The notes under the pieces are model-generated. The model did not search any database. It saw only the letters and a program-made list of their open reading frames with translations, and was not told the DNA's origin. 64,000 nucleotides of DNA, taken from the NCBI GenBank assembly GCA_021292165.1, contig CM037880.1:137952564-138016563 (forward strand), written 5' to 3'. The stretch comes from Shinisaurus crocodilurus (Eukaryota > Chordata > Lepidosauria > Squamata > Shinisauridae). The translations under genes were made by a program, and so were the position numbers. Position 1 is the stretch's first letter. The number at the start of each line of letters is the position of its first letter. Below, one piece after another: positions 44,690-55,993 of this stretch.

Positions 44690-45265
44690 CTGTTGCTAGT
44701 GTCATAGCCTGGGGCTGAGAGCCCTCTAAGACTGAGGTTTCTAGTGGCAGCAACTCTGAGGAGGCATCAGAACCAGTTCCAGGACCTTTACAAGTGGGGC
44801 CCTGCACTTTGGGTCCTGCACTGTGTTCTCTCGATCCTCAGGAAATGCTGCTGCCCTCTGACTCTGAAGACTGGACCTTAGGCACCTTCAGGGAGCAGGG
44901 AGGCTCTGAGGATCATCCCCCAATCATCTCACTCCTCAAATGCTAACTACCCAGAAGAAGCCAGTGGTTGCAGGAAAGGTCTCTGGCCCTTTAAGAAAAC
45001 CAAATGCAGCGCTTGAGGAGGTGGAGCTCCCAGAAGGACTCTCCTGGCCTGGCTATAAAACTCCGCCAGTTGTTCTAAGCCAGTGCTGGGTCAGTGCTTT
45101 GTCTGTACATTAGCTGTAGGATTGCTCTCTGTGGTCCTCCTGAACTCGCTCCAAGTCCTGGGCTGGTACCTGAAGTGGTGACCATAGTACTAAAACTACT
45201 CTTGTTCCAGTTGCCTGTCCCACATTGTACTTCCTTTCCTGAACCATTGCTGAGGGCAGACAACA
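44690..45265 (+). repeat. Possible solo LTR or promoter-bearing repeat
   Basis: Starts near 'tgtcatagcc' and ends near 'gacaaca'. It has a TATA box in 'ctataaaact' at about 45053, a 'ccctttaag' motif upstream, and a transcript-like segment downstream. No clean target duplication. No coding potential recognised. Confidence 0.35.
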
Positions 45266-45309
45266 GAATCCCAGATGGAGCAAGACAGTCAGAGTAGAAG
45301 GTGCAATAT

Positions 45310-46099
45310 TTCTACTTCTTCATGAAATTGCATGTCATGTAAGTGTGCTGAGGCAGGTATAGCTGCACCATATCCTGAACATTTATTTGCCAGCCCAGCG
45401 GCTCCTGGGGTCAAACCTTCAAAAGATGAAGTTCCATTTCCCTATTTCTGTATTAATGGACTGTCAGTGTATTTGTAGGAATGAAACACTTTGGGCCACT
45501 TAATTGGCAATGCAGTAGTAGCGGAGATAATTCTTGATGCTTAGGAGTTCTGATTAAACTACTTAAGGCCATGCATTACAAAACTGGCTGCTGCCAACAA
45601 CAAAGCTGCAAAACAATCTGTTTAGTCAAGAAGTGTTTTTGTTTTCTTTAAGGGTTTTGATAAATAGCCTTGCCTCTTTTGGATTAAACTATGATCTATC
45701 AATGCGCTTTGTATGTTGACCCAAGAGGGCACAGTTGATGCTCCTCAGAATATTACAAACCCTCTGCCATATGCATGTTGTCTAGCCGAGACTTCAACCC
45801 TATCACTTTTCAACAGATTGTTTTAGACAACAGATCTCATGGGCAGGGAATCTGCAATGCATATAAGCTTCCTTGCTCATTTAATACAAAGGAGTCCTAG
45901 ACGTTGACCTTGTCTCCGGAATCCAGCTTGGCAGGGATGTAACACTGCAAAGACCTGCAAATCCCCTTTTAACAAGACTACCTGAACCCAGTGGCCGAGT
46001 CCAAATAAATGAAAATGTAAAGATGCCTGCTTGATCTGTTGCTGCCAGTGTTGGGGGAAGGGAGAAAAATACTGGTGCTTGTGTCTGCTAAAACAGGAG
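45310..46099. other. No feature recognised
   Basis: Nothing supportable. Confidence 0.5.
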
Positions 46100-46353
46100 T
46101 ACAGTCATGCCTTGGATTGAGAGCATAATTTGTTCCGGAAACGTGCTTGTAATCGAAAACACTCTTATATCAAAACGAAATACCCCAAAAAAATTTTGTA
46201 CAGAGATTTTTAATTTAAGCCGTACTACAGTACTTGTATTGCAAGACGTTGCTTGTATATCAAGTCAAATTTTTTAAAATAAATATTTAAAAATTTGCTT
46301 GTCTTGCAAAACGCTCTCAAACCAAGTTACTTGCAATCCAACATATTACTGTA
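46100..46353 (+). mobile_element. Tigger/pogo-like MITE (copy 2)
   Basis: TA-flanked, 'tacagtcatgccttggattg' to 'acatattactgta'. Collinear with copy 1 throughout ('gtgcttgtaatcgaaaacac', 'cttgcaaaacgctctcaaac'). Confidence 0.8.
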
Positions 46354-48860
46354 GTAGTTTTACCTACAACAGCTAAAATCAGCAACCAAATACGGTGTGG
46401 CTTTGGGCTTTCCTATTAAACTCTGGTAAGGCCTTTTACTAAAATAAAGGCTTCTATAGAATACATGGCTATTTAAAAATGACACTCCAAGGTATATTTT
46501 AAAGCTAGCTATTAGAATTATAATCAAATTCAGACTTGGGATGTGTGTACAAGCAAAACCCGAGCTCCTCAAAGTTCTCCAAATGCCACCTTGAAGCGTG
46601 TTCCATCTTGTGTCTGTATCAGATCACGATCATTATTGTGTTTCTTTTTGCATGAAAATTAATGTGTATTTTTGTTTATGTTTTCCCAAATCTATGCATC
46701 AGTTGGGCACATCTTTAAAATGTACGCATTTTTCTCCCACTGATTAAAGCATGCTTGTATGCATTTTTCAAATGCACACATGCTGTTGAACACAATTTTT
46801 TTTGGTCCATAAGTCATACACAGACTTCAACTGCAGATTGCGTTCAAGTCCATGTTCAGTCCAGGAGGTGAAAGCTGGGTAAATCCTGATAAAAAACGAA
46901 CTGAAACACACACCCCTTGATACAAAAGACATCCCACAGATTGTGTTTCAGATTGTGTTTCAGACTGCTGTTGTAGGAGCTTTTAATTTGGCCAAAGGAA
47001 TAAAAGTGGGTATGTGACATGGCAAGGAAAAAATATAGTAAGGCCTAAGCATATTTACCTGGAAGTAATGTCAATTAAACTCCATGGGACTTTCTTCTAA
47101 GTAAACAGGCAAAGAATTGCACTGCAAGTTACAGTATCCCCCTGAGTAATCTGCTGTGTTCTGCTTCAGGTTATTGTTTCTTCCCTTACCCAAGAATCAC
47201 TGTGTGCATAATGAATGGAAGAAGGGAATTAAATCAATTAGATGAAAATTTGGGACAAACTTGGCTGCAAACCTAGATGTCATTAAGATTTAAAGCGATA
47301 TGCTCAGTGTTCAAGAAGGATACTAGTTAACATAGTCCCACGACAAGTAGCTATATACTATGCAAGTTTACTTGGATGTGTGTGCCTCACTGAGTTTAAT
47401 GGAACTTATGCCTATGCAATTTGTACATTTTGCAGCCTTAGCAAGAATTGCAGCCTTAGCACATATTCTTGCCTGTAACATCTAACATGGTTTGCATGCT
47501 AATCCTATTATGGAAAGAAAATTTCTGTTGCTATTTTAATTAGTAAAACTTCAAAAAATATATGAGGGCAGGGCCAGCCCAGGACATTTTGCTGCCTGAG
47601 GCAAAGGACAAGATGCCCCCTTCCCCATTCCGTAAACAGGAGCTGACTGGATGAGCAGTTGAGTCTTACATCAGCACTGTTGGCAGGATAGTGTCTTTCA
47701 TTGCACCTGAGGGCAGCAAGCTAGTGATATCTAGTGACAGTTCCTTCAAAGTGCCTAAGCGGAACATTGGAATAGCTATCACTCATTAGACACCCCTTTA
47801 AAAAAAATATTTGCACCCGAGATTTGTGCAATTTCTTTCATTTTTTTTTTTTAAAGGAAGTTATCAGTAGTTTGGAGTTGCATAAGTGCGCCACTCCGAC
47901 TATTCCAAATGCATAGCCTTACCTCATCAATGCCCTGGATAGTGTCTCCTGTCAAACTACACCATCCATGCACATGCATATGTCCTTGTCAAAAAACTCT
48001 TATTTAGCCTGTCACAAACCCCATTTTAAAAGGAAGCCTGAGTTTTGACAGCTGTGCTCCTGTAAATGGGGTGGGTCACACTTTCCCACCTTCCTGAGCA
48101 CCTAGAGTCTCAGAAAAGGGTGGAAAATATGCAGGACACTGAGAAGAGTCAGGTCCAAACAAAAAACAAACAAACTGGAGGATCTCACTGTAGAGGGGTG
48201 ATCTACTCTCCACTTCATTTTGTGAGCTAAGATCCCCTCGCAGCTTTGCTTCTTACTTGACAGCTCGCCATTTGACAGCTGTCAAATGAGAGGCAAAGCA
48301 ACAAATTAACCATTTGTAGCCTTGCTCTCCCAATGTCCATGGATGGTTCCTCCTGTACTTTGACAGGAGATACCATTCAGGCCATTGACAAAGCAAGGCT
48401 GCACATTTGGGATAGTTGAAGTTGCATGCTTGAGCAACTCCAAGCTACTGACAAAAAACAAACAAAATAAAATGAAAAAAAAAAGCACAAATCTTGCAGA
48501 CAACAACAACAATAATACAGGTGGCAAACCAGTGACAGACACTCCAATGTGTTGCTTGAGCACTTTGAAGGGGCTATCAGTGGCTGTCACTATGGTGATT
48601 GTGAAAAGCGATCTCTGGGGGGGGGGAGTGTAAAAGGGAAAACAAGCCTCTGTGACTGCAAAAGGGGTTGTGGTCAGCGTGTGGGAGCCAGAACCAGTGA
48701 CAGTCGCTCCAAAGTGCTGCTTGGGCACTTGGTGGAGCAGTTGTCACTGGTGGTGGCCTGGGCGAGCTCAGTCCCATCTGATCTCACAGGTGAGTCCTGT
48801 ACCGTGCTTTCTAACTGTATTGCTATTCAAGGAATGTTTGCAACATGCACTATCTAGAGC
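46354..48860. other. Mostly unassigned; family B repeat and short direct repeat inside
   Basis: Family B sequence at about 47048-47130 and 47330-47410. A fragment 'gggcagggccagcccaggac' at 47567 is the start of a dispersed repeat. 'accagtgaca' with 'ctccaa.gtg.tgcttg.gcac' recurs about 163 bp apart (48530 and 48693). No gene seen. Confidence 0.4.
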
Positions 48861-48925
48861 AGTGTTCTCCAACCTTGGGTCCCCAGATGTTTTTGGCCTA
48901 CAACTCCCAGCATGCCCCAGCTAGC
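48861..48925. repeat. Family A half copy with ZNF143-like motif
   Basis: 'ctccaaccttgggtccccag' then 'cctacaactcccagcatgcc'. The second part resembles the ZNF143/THAP11 consensus ACTACAAYTCCCAGCATGC with one mismatch. The right half of the palindrome is missing. Confidence 0.6.
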
Positions 48926-49890
48926 TTGGCAAGAGTGGAAAGGGTTTTTTGCTGCCCTTGCTGAGCGGCTTGCTCGCTGCCTCCCTGTACCCACAATGGG
49001 GTTGGTCACCCAGGTTCGGATGACACAACAACCCATTGTAGCTACGACAACCCCTAGAACAAGCCACGGGTTAGCAGGGTGGCTTGTTGCCCACAAATGA
49101 ACCACCCTGTGGGAAGCAAGCAGTCCAGGTTTGCACGACAACCCAACATGGCTAGTCACCCTTAATGGATTGCCATGTCATGAGAACCCAGTCAATGTAT
49201 TTGAAGGGAAAAGGCATGCTAAACAAACTGTCTTAATAATAGGAATAAGAGGTACTTCTTTGGTATTATGTATTAGAGTAGCCTTAATTCAGTCAGCCAC
49301 AATAGGAATAATTGGATCTTAAAGTACAGGTTAATGGGACAATTAGGCAAAGTTCATCATTCTTGTATACTATGTAGAAATGGATGGTTGTTGTCCCAGC
49401 TACCTGTTCATCACTGCTAGTGTAACCTCTTCTTATGCCTTTAGCCCTGGATGGATTAACAGGTGGTGAATCCATCCATTTGTAGTTTATAAGTGGTATT
49501 ATCCTAGGAGGAATTTGTTTAGATGCATGTACTGTAACTCACATTTAGAGACATGAATAGATTAGAAAAATGCAGTGTTGTGACTATACCTCCCACTCAT
49601 TGTTTGCCTCAGAAAACAAAGGACTGCAAAGTTATCACTTTAAAGCATCGTATTTTAATAGCAACCCCCCTGGAAATTCTCAACAAATATTGACATTGAA
49701 AAACTAATTTCTCAGGACCTGGAGAATTGCCCCCACATGTTGACATAAGGTCAACAATGAGATCATATGTTTTGGAGAACTGGTCTTTATTTTGAATGCA
49801 TTGGCATACAAATTTCTGAGACTATGTGGATTAATATGTACCATTCTTGGCCAAGGTGACTGAGAAGGTGGTAGTGTTGCAATTCCAGAT
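48926..49890. other. No feature recognised
   Basis: Nothing supportable. Confidence 0.45.
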
Positions 49891-51130
49891 ATATCTGGAT
49901 GATATTCGTTATTTGGACCCGTTTCAATCAAGCTTTTGGCCAGGATATGGGACTGAAAGACTACTTTGGTTAGCATGGTGGATGACCTACACTGGGAACT
50001 AGATGGTGGGCATGCAGCTTTGTTAGTTCTCCTGGACCTCTTGGTAGCTTTTTATACCATCAACCATGGTATTCTTTTGGACTGTTTGGTGCAGCTGGGA
50101 CTTGGGGGCATTGTTTTCCAGTGGTTCCAGTCCTTTCTGTTGGCTGTGCTCAGAAGGTAGTGTTGGAGGATTGGTGTTTGACTCAATGACCTTTGGCCTA
50201 TGATGTACCAGAGATTTCTATCCTGTCCCCGATGTTATTTAATATCTATGTGAAACCACTGGGAGATATCTTTTGGATCTTTGGAGTAAGGTGCCACCAA
50301 TATGCTAATGACACCCAGTTCAATTGCTCCTTGTAAACTAATACCGAGGAAGCAGTTCATATTCTTGAACATTGCCTGGGTTTGATAATGGGCTGTATGA
50401 GCACAAACAAGCTGAGGTTAAATCCAGAAAAAATGGACTGCTGTTGATCAGTAGAAAGCCTAATTCAGGAACTGGGAATTGGGAAAGGGTTGCACTCCCT
50501 GTGAAATATTAGATCTGTAGTTCAGGAGTTCTCCTCTATCCTACTCAGTCCTGGATTTTCAGGCGGCGGCAGTTGTAAGGAGCACATTTGCCCAATTACA
50601 TTTGGTGCACCAGCTGCGACCTTTCCTAAGTCAGTCTGATTTGGCAACAGTTATCCTTGACTTGGTTACATCACACTTAGACTACTGCTAGTACTAACTG
50701 GTACATGGTACCGAGATCATGTTACACTACGATTGAAAGACCTGCACTGGTTGTTGCCAGTTGTTTTCCAGGCTCAGTTCAAGCTGTTGGTTTTAACCTT
50801 TAAAGACCTCAGCAGCTTAGGGCCTAGCTATCTAAGGGACCGCTTGTCTCATTATGGACCTGTCTGGTTATTAAGATCTGCAGGAGTGTCCCCCTAGAGG
50901 GCACCACTTCCCGCAGATGGCCATTTGTCAGGCACTCCTTCTCTCTTGACTGTCAGAAAAGATGTTAATATATGCATCTCTTTAACTAGCCTTTAAAATG
51001 GTTTTTAGTGTATTATTTTTAGTGTACAATTAGTACGCTATTGTTTTAATGGTTTTATTAATACTTTGTTGCTATTGTTATGGTTTCATTGTTTTATTCT
51101 TTATTGGCTGTGCCAAAAAGGGTGGTATAG

Positions 51131-51133
<3 letters not shown>
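49891..51133 (+). pseudogene. Old L2-like LINE relic
   Basis: Plus-strand fragments of an L2/CR1-group RT in order: 'LLVLLDLLVAFYTINHGILLDCL' (about 50015, where intact elements read LLDLSAAFDTI, so the first catalytic Asp is lost), 'LGGIVFQWFQSFL', a 'QYANDTQ' trace of the YADD site (about 50298), then 'SHLDYC' and 'LKDLHWLLPV' traces at 50675-50760. Many stops and indels. The 3' UTR ends 'aaagggtggtatagaatc' and runs into an ATC microsatellite. Much more decayed than the L2 fragment at 3.8 kb. Confidence 0.85.

Positions 51134-51178
<45 letters not shown>
51134..51178. repeat. (ATC)n microsatellite at the LINE tail
   Basis: About 15 'atc' units directly after the L2 3' end, probably grown from its tail repeat. 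Confidence 0.95.
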
Positions 51179-52265
51179 GCCAATAGTCTCTCGAAATGAT
51201 TCATGGAAGAGTGAGGTGAAGGGGACCTCCTTCCACACTAAGGGAGTTCGGAGAACCTGACTGCAAGACAAGGCAGGTCCTTTATGTGTTATTTTCATCT
51301 TCTTTCTCTTACTACTATTTTTAATGTTATTTCTTGTATCCTGTCCAGAATAGTGCTATGCTGAATTTTCATAGGGTTCAATTTTGGAGAAGGCAAAGCT
51401 CTTACCTAAAGGGGTGGTGGATGGGTTAGGTGGGGACAGTGTTCATGCTGAATACTGCATGCCAGGAGTAGATGAATTTGATAGTTTCATTTTTTTCTCA
51501 GGTTCTCATTTTTACAGTCTTAAGTTTGGTTTGTCCTGGACTTTGAGAATTTTCCTAATCTTAAATTCAACCAGACTTTGAGAATCTTTTTTTTTTAAAT
51601 TGCATGAACATTCATGTGCATTTTTGTGTGCATTTCTCCTATGCATGTATTTTTGTAAGTAATTTTGCCTAAGGTCTACATTTTTCACAAGCAGTTTTCC
51701 TAATAGAATGCATTTTAATATTATTTTCACCAATATTCACATTTTTACCTGAACGTCTCACTAATATGCACATTTTTGTATGCACTCTTTGATAGGACAA
51801 CTCCGTTGCAAAATTTGGAGGAGTGTGAATTTGGAAGGATAACTGAGTTTTGGCTTGCGTTTTGGTTCCAAAGTGTGGAATTAGGTAAGTTTGCATAAAA
51901 ATGCAAACCGAACAAATTTATCCCCAATACCTACGTATGTACGGTGTGATTGCCTCCCTTGGCAAGTGCTTTGTAATGAGAGGGGGAGGGATTATGGTCT
52001 GCATCATGCTATGGACCACCTCCTTTAATGCGTCAACTTTTACTTTAATCCACAGTGACTCCCACTACTGGAAAACGTGATGGGGATGGATCTGGATCAT
52101 GCTGTGCCGCTGAGGCAAAAATGTTCCCCCTGATAGCATGCAGACCAAAACATCACCAGAATCAGAGGGTCGGGCTTTTCAAGGACAGTGACAGTTCTTG
52201 TGGGAGAAGCTCCTCCATTTAATTTAGTGTTACTAACTATGGACTCTTCACAATTAGTAGATTAT
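51179..52265. other. No feature recognised
   Basis: A stretch rich in 'atgcatttttgtgtgcattt' variants (51600-51780), with no gene. Confidence 0.45.
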
Positions 52266-52464
52266 CAGTGTAGGCCGGTGGCTCCAATGTCAATGGGGCT
52301 GTGTATCCACTCTGGGTTTCAGTCTGAACTTTTAAGGAGCTATCCATGGTGCTGAATCCTATCCCCAAAATAGGTCCAGCATCATGGATAGCTCCTTTAA
52401 AGTTCAGACTGAAACCCAGAGTGGATACACCGCCCCACTGATATTGGAGCCACCAGCCTCACTG
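52266..52464. mobile_element. hAT-type MITE, almost fully palindromic
   Basis: 199 bp with the 8-bp duplication 'tagattat' (52258-52265 and 52465-52472). Ends are 'cagtgtaggccggtggctcc' and its near complement. Arms of about 85 bp include 'ccactctgggtttcagtctg'. The loop is only about 25 bp ('aatcctatccccaaaatagg'). Confidence 0.92.
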
Positions 52465-52764
52465 TAGATTATGTACCCAGGACAGACATGAACAACTTTT
52501 CACCTGAACTGAAGCAAATAATCATTCAGTCCCCTGGCTGTTCGCTGCCTGCTCTGTTGTTTTCAGTTATGTGGTCTAGGTGCTCAGTGAACCCACTGCA
52601 AGTACATGGGTTTTGGAAGGGCAGAGGATGGAAAGTGGAGTTGCGCATAGGCAGCAAAGACAGATTTGGCTGCATCATGAGCACCCGAAGGAAGAGGCTT
52701 GTTTAATAATATCCCTCCCTCCCTCTTTGAGGTATTCAGCATTCGGTTCCACATTGTCTGCACC

Positions 52765-52900
52765 AGGGGTGGGCAACCTGGTGCCCTTCAGATGTTTTGG
52801 ACTAGAGCTCCCACAATCCCTTAACATTGGCCATGCTGGCTTGGGCTGATGGGAGTTGTAGTCCAAAACATCTGGAGGGTACCGGGGTGCCTACCTCTGG
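52765..52900. repeat. Palindromic MITE, family A (copy 7)
   Basis: 'gggcaacctggtgcccttca' facing 'acatctggagggtacc', with 'gggagttgtagtcc' inside. Confidence 0.75.
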
Positions 52901-53716
52901 TCTACACCTTGGGTGTGAAAGCCCATGCTGTTCAGCCCTAGTGTTGCTATTAATATCATCATTCTTCCTCCAAGCAGCTTGTCACTTTGGACATGGGGTT
53001 CCCTCCCACATGGTGTCCCATCTAAGTTTTGGCCAGTCTGAAGCTGGCTCAGCTTCAGAGTCTGGACTACATTTGACACCTGTTCAGAGAATTCCTTGGA
53101 CAGCCGAGTTTGTGTGGTGAACTCATCATGAGTGGATTTGGTATGCTCTTGCTGTTTTCCAGTGAGATGATCATACTCCCTGTGGGAAACATTTGAAGCT
53201 GAATCATGCAAAGACATGGTGAGAGTCATGGCAGATGTCGCTGCATTTAGAAGAACATCTCACCATGCCAAATTGACGCATGTCAAGTTTTCACTGATGT
53301 GCATGGGACAGCTCTTCCTTGCAAAGATTTCTGTGTGTGCTTTGGAGCTAAATGAGAGGTTTGGAGGCAGTGGCACTGACAATTCTGTACCGTCAAATGT
53401 GTGAGTGCCTAGGGTAGGGTATGCTCCAATGCTGTCTCTATTTTACAAGTACTATTTGGAATGATGTGACCAGGGGCTGGATTACTCCCCAGTTTGTCCA
53501 CAACAACAAACCTCGGCCATATGATTTTCCTGAAGTAGACATTCCTTTTGTTATTTGTACTGTTATTGGTTTTTCGAGTTAGAAAAGAGAACTAAAGCAG
53601 AGATGAACAAGCCACTCGATCAATACAGAGCCTACACCAAAGATTACTCAGCCCAGCTTTCCTTCGTTATCCACAACTTTTTTACAAATTACGTTCATGA
53701 AGCGCAAAGTTATTTA
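52901..53716. other. No feature recognised
   Basis: Nothing supportable. Confidence 0.45.
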
Positions 53717-54165
53717 GGGCGCAATCCTATGGCTGCTAGACAGAGTCTCGATGGCCATAGGATAATCAGGAGTCCCAGCGCCGACCTTGGGAACATGCTC
53801 TGAGGTCCGGGCTGGGACTCTGAGCTTGGAGTGCCCTCCCTCTGCCCTCGCAGCTGGCGTGGAAAGAACCGGGCCAGCTGTGGGCGGCTCTGAGATGGAG
53901 TTTTGTGAGCAAGGCGGGGGGAGGGGAGGGGAGGAGACTGGCTCCACCAGCAGACGTAGTAGCCTGGTGGCACCTCAGCCTCTTCTCCTTGTGCTCCTGT
54001 GCAAATCCCTTAAGATGGCCAAAATTGGCTGTCTCAGTGTTTTGCAGGGTGAGAGGAGCATGAAGGTAACCTTTGCCTCCGTGATCCTTCCGCCCTCTGT
54101 AGGATGCCTGTGTAATCTTCCAAGTTCGGAGGGTTATGGGCACCCTCATTGGATTGCACTGCCCC
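53717..54165 (+). repeat. Family D repeat (copy 2)
   Basis: Ends 'gggcgcaatcctatgg' and 'ggattgcactgcccc' are inverted relatives. The interior has 'ccctcgcagctggcgtgg' and 'gggaggggaggggaggagac', as in 28520-28903. Confidence 0.6.
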
Positions 54166-55494
54166 AGATCATATTTAAAGCAAAATGAGCCAAGAACCAT
54201 AATTTAGCAAAGATCCTAACCCAAATGAGCAGAAATGTAAAAGGAAAACAATGAAATCAAAATAGAAGCTCTGTCTATTGCTGAGGCTGAAAAATCAGTT
54301 TGCCTGCAAAAAGAAATGTGTGGCTTAATACAGTTACTAATAATAGATAAAGTTGCCTAAAAACGATTTGTTATCACTGATGACCATTTTATTAAAATGT
54401 TAATGGCCTGAAGCAAAAGCAAACTGCCCGAAGAACTACTTTGTCAGGAATTATATACACACCAGAATGCTTTGGGATCTGAGATAACTATAAGAGGCAC
54501 AATTGAAATTTGGACCATTACTGCATGTGAGATCTGAACTTGATTAAAAGGGGATTCATTTCACCTGTTTTTAAATGGATGATGTACTTTCTGTGCAAAA
54601 AACAACAGCACACCCAGCAACCTGCATACTGATTTTTTTGTTTAAATGAACATCTTGGATTGTGATTCTGCATTCCAAATAGCCTACATTTTTAACAGTT
54701 GAAAGAAAATTGTACTAACAGTGTTTCCCCTACCCTCACATGATAAGCAAGTGAAAGGTATAGTCCTATGAATGTAATAGCTGTAGATATACACAATATG
54801 AAACGGCACAATAGCAGCTGGAAAGAAAATAAGTATTCATCAGCATCTTTAAGCAAACTGATTGTTTGAGGTAACTTAAAGTAGGCTGCGCATTCATTGA
54901 ATTGTGATAGAATCCTTTGTGATTTGGTTAGGAGTGTTTCCCCCACCCCCAAAAAGAGCTGCGTAGAAAAAGGTCTACAGATGTACGTAGATTTATTTCT
55001 ACGGATGCAATATCAGCTCAAAACATAACACTCCCATTCTGCGTCTCCTGCCAACGCATAAGAATCTAGTCTTCCTGAAACTTTCAGATATGTACATATA
55101 GCGTGAAAGGAAGTGGAGAACAAAATGCTGATATGCGTGGGCTGCTGGAGTAGCAGAGTCTAAAAAAAAAATAAAATAGAGAGACATGCAATCAAATCTA
55201 TGCAACCAGAAGTTCAAATGAGAAAATTATGTGCAAGATGAAAGGCAATTCAATGTAACATTGATTGCTTTGGCCTTCTAGAGAGAAGGTGCATTCTGGT
55301 TTCTTGCACGATAATTTTGACGGTATTTGGCCAACATTTGTATAAAGTTTTTTGTGTGTGTTTTTTAGTATAGATTATTCTGTTGCATTCTCATTTATTC
55401 TGTGATAGTTTTTCTAAGCTTGTTTCATACTTACACCCTTCTGATGGGGAGATTTGATGATCTTGCTTGTTAGCTTTAGACTTCCATATACAGA
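54166..55494. other. No feature recognised
   Basis: AT-rich; nothing supportable. Confidence 0.5.
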
Positions 55495-55713
55495 GGGCCA
55501 AAACAGACATTACTTTAAATGTGTGTCTAGCAGCTTTGCCTTTCCCCCCATTTTTATAGAGTAGGTGCAGAGGAGCCAGTCCAGATCTGAAAAGCCCCCC
55601 GCCCCCATGCTAGGATTCTAATCTGGATTGGTGACTCTGAGCCTATTCTAAAGTAAAAATGGGGGGAAATGTAGCTGCTAGACAAACATTTAAAGTAATG
55701 TCTCTTTTGGCCC
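55495..55713. repeat. MITE with ~60-bp inverted ends
   Basis: 'gggccaaaacagacattact' faces 'agtaatgtctcttttggccc', with further pairing inward ('tgtctagcagct' with 'agctgctagaca', 'ccccccatttttat' with 'aaaaatgggggg'). No certain target duplication. Confidence 0.8.
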
Positions 55714-55797
55714 ATAGATTGGCCAATATAGGAGAGGTTTGCCCCGAGCAGCTGACTGGTTGTCAAAACATCATTCTTCTTAGACATACTTGTAAAG

Positions 55798-55932
55798 CAG
55801 CCTTCCACAACCTGGTGCCCTCTGGAAGTTGGACTATAACTACAACTCCCATCCCAGTGGACAATCTGCTTAGGGATGATGGGAGTTGAATTCCAACACA
55901 TCTAGAAGGCATTAAGTTGGGGAAGGCTGGTA
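55798..55932. repeat. Palindromic MITE, family A (copy 8)
   Basis: 'cagccttccacaacctggtg' and 'taagttggggaaggctgg' inverted ends; 'actacaactcccat' and 'gatgggagttgaat' inside. Confidence 0.8.
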
Positions 55933-55961
55933 TATAAAGAGTAGTCAGGGGGCTTAAAAGA

Positions 55962-55967
<6 letters not shown>

Positions 55968-55993
<26 letters not shown>
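55968..55993. repeat. (CA)n microsatellite
   Basis: Thirteen 'ca' units. Confidence 0.95.

Noticed and set aside
51066..51298. Frames with poly-Ile or poly-Met runs
   Set aside because: They are translations of the ATC microsatellite.
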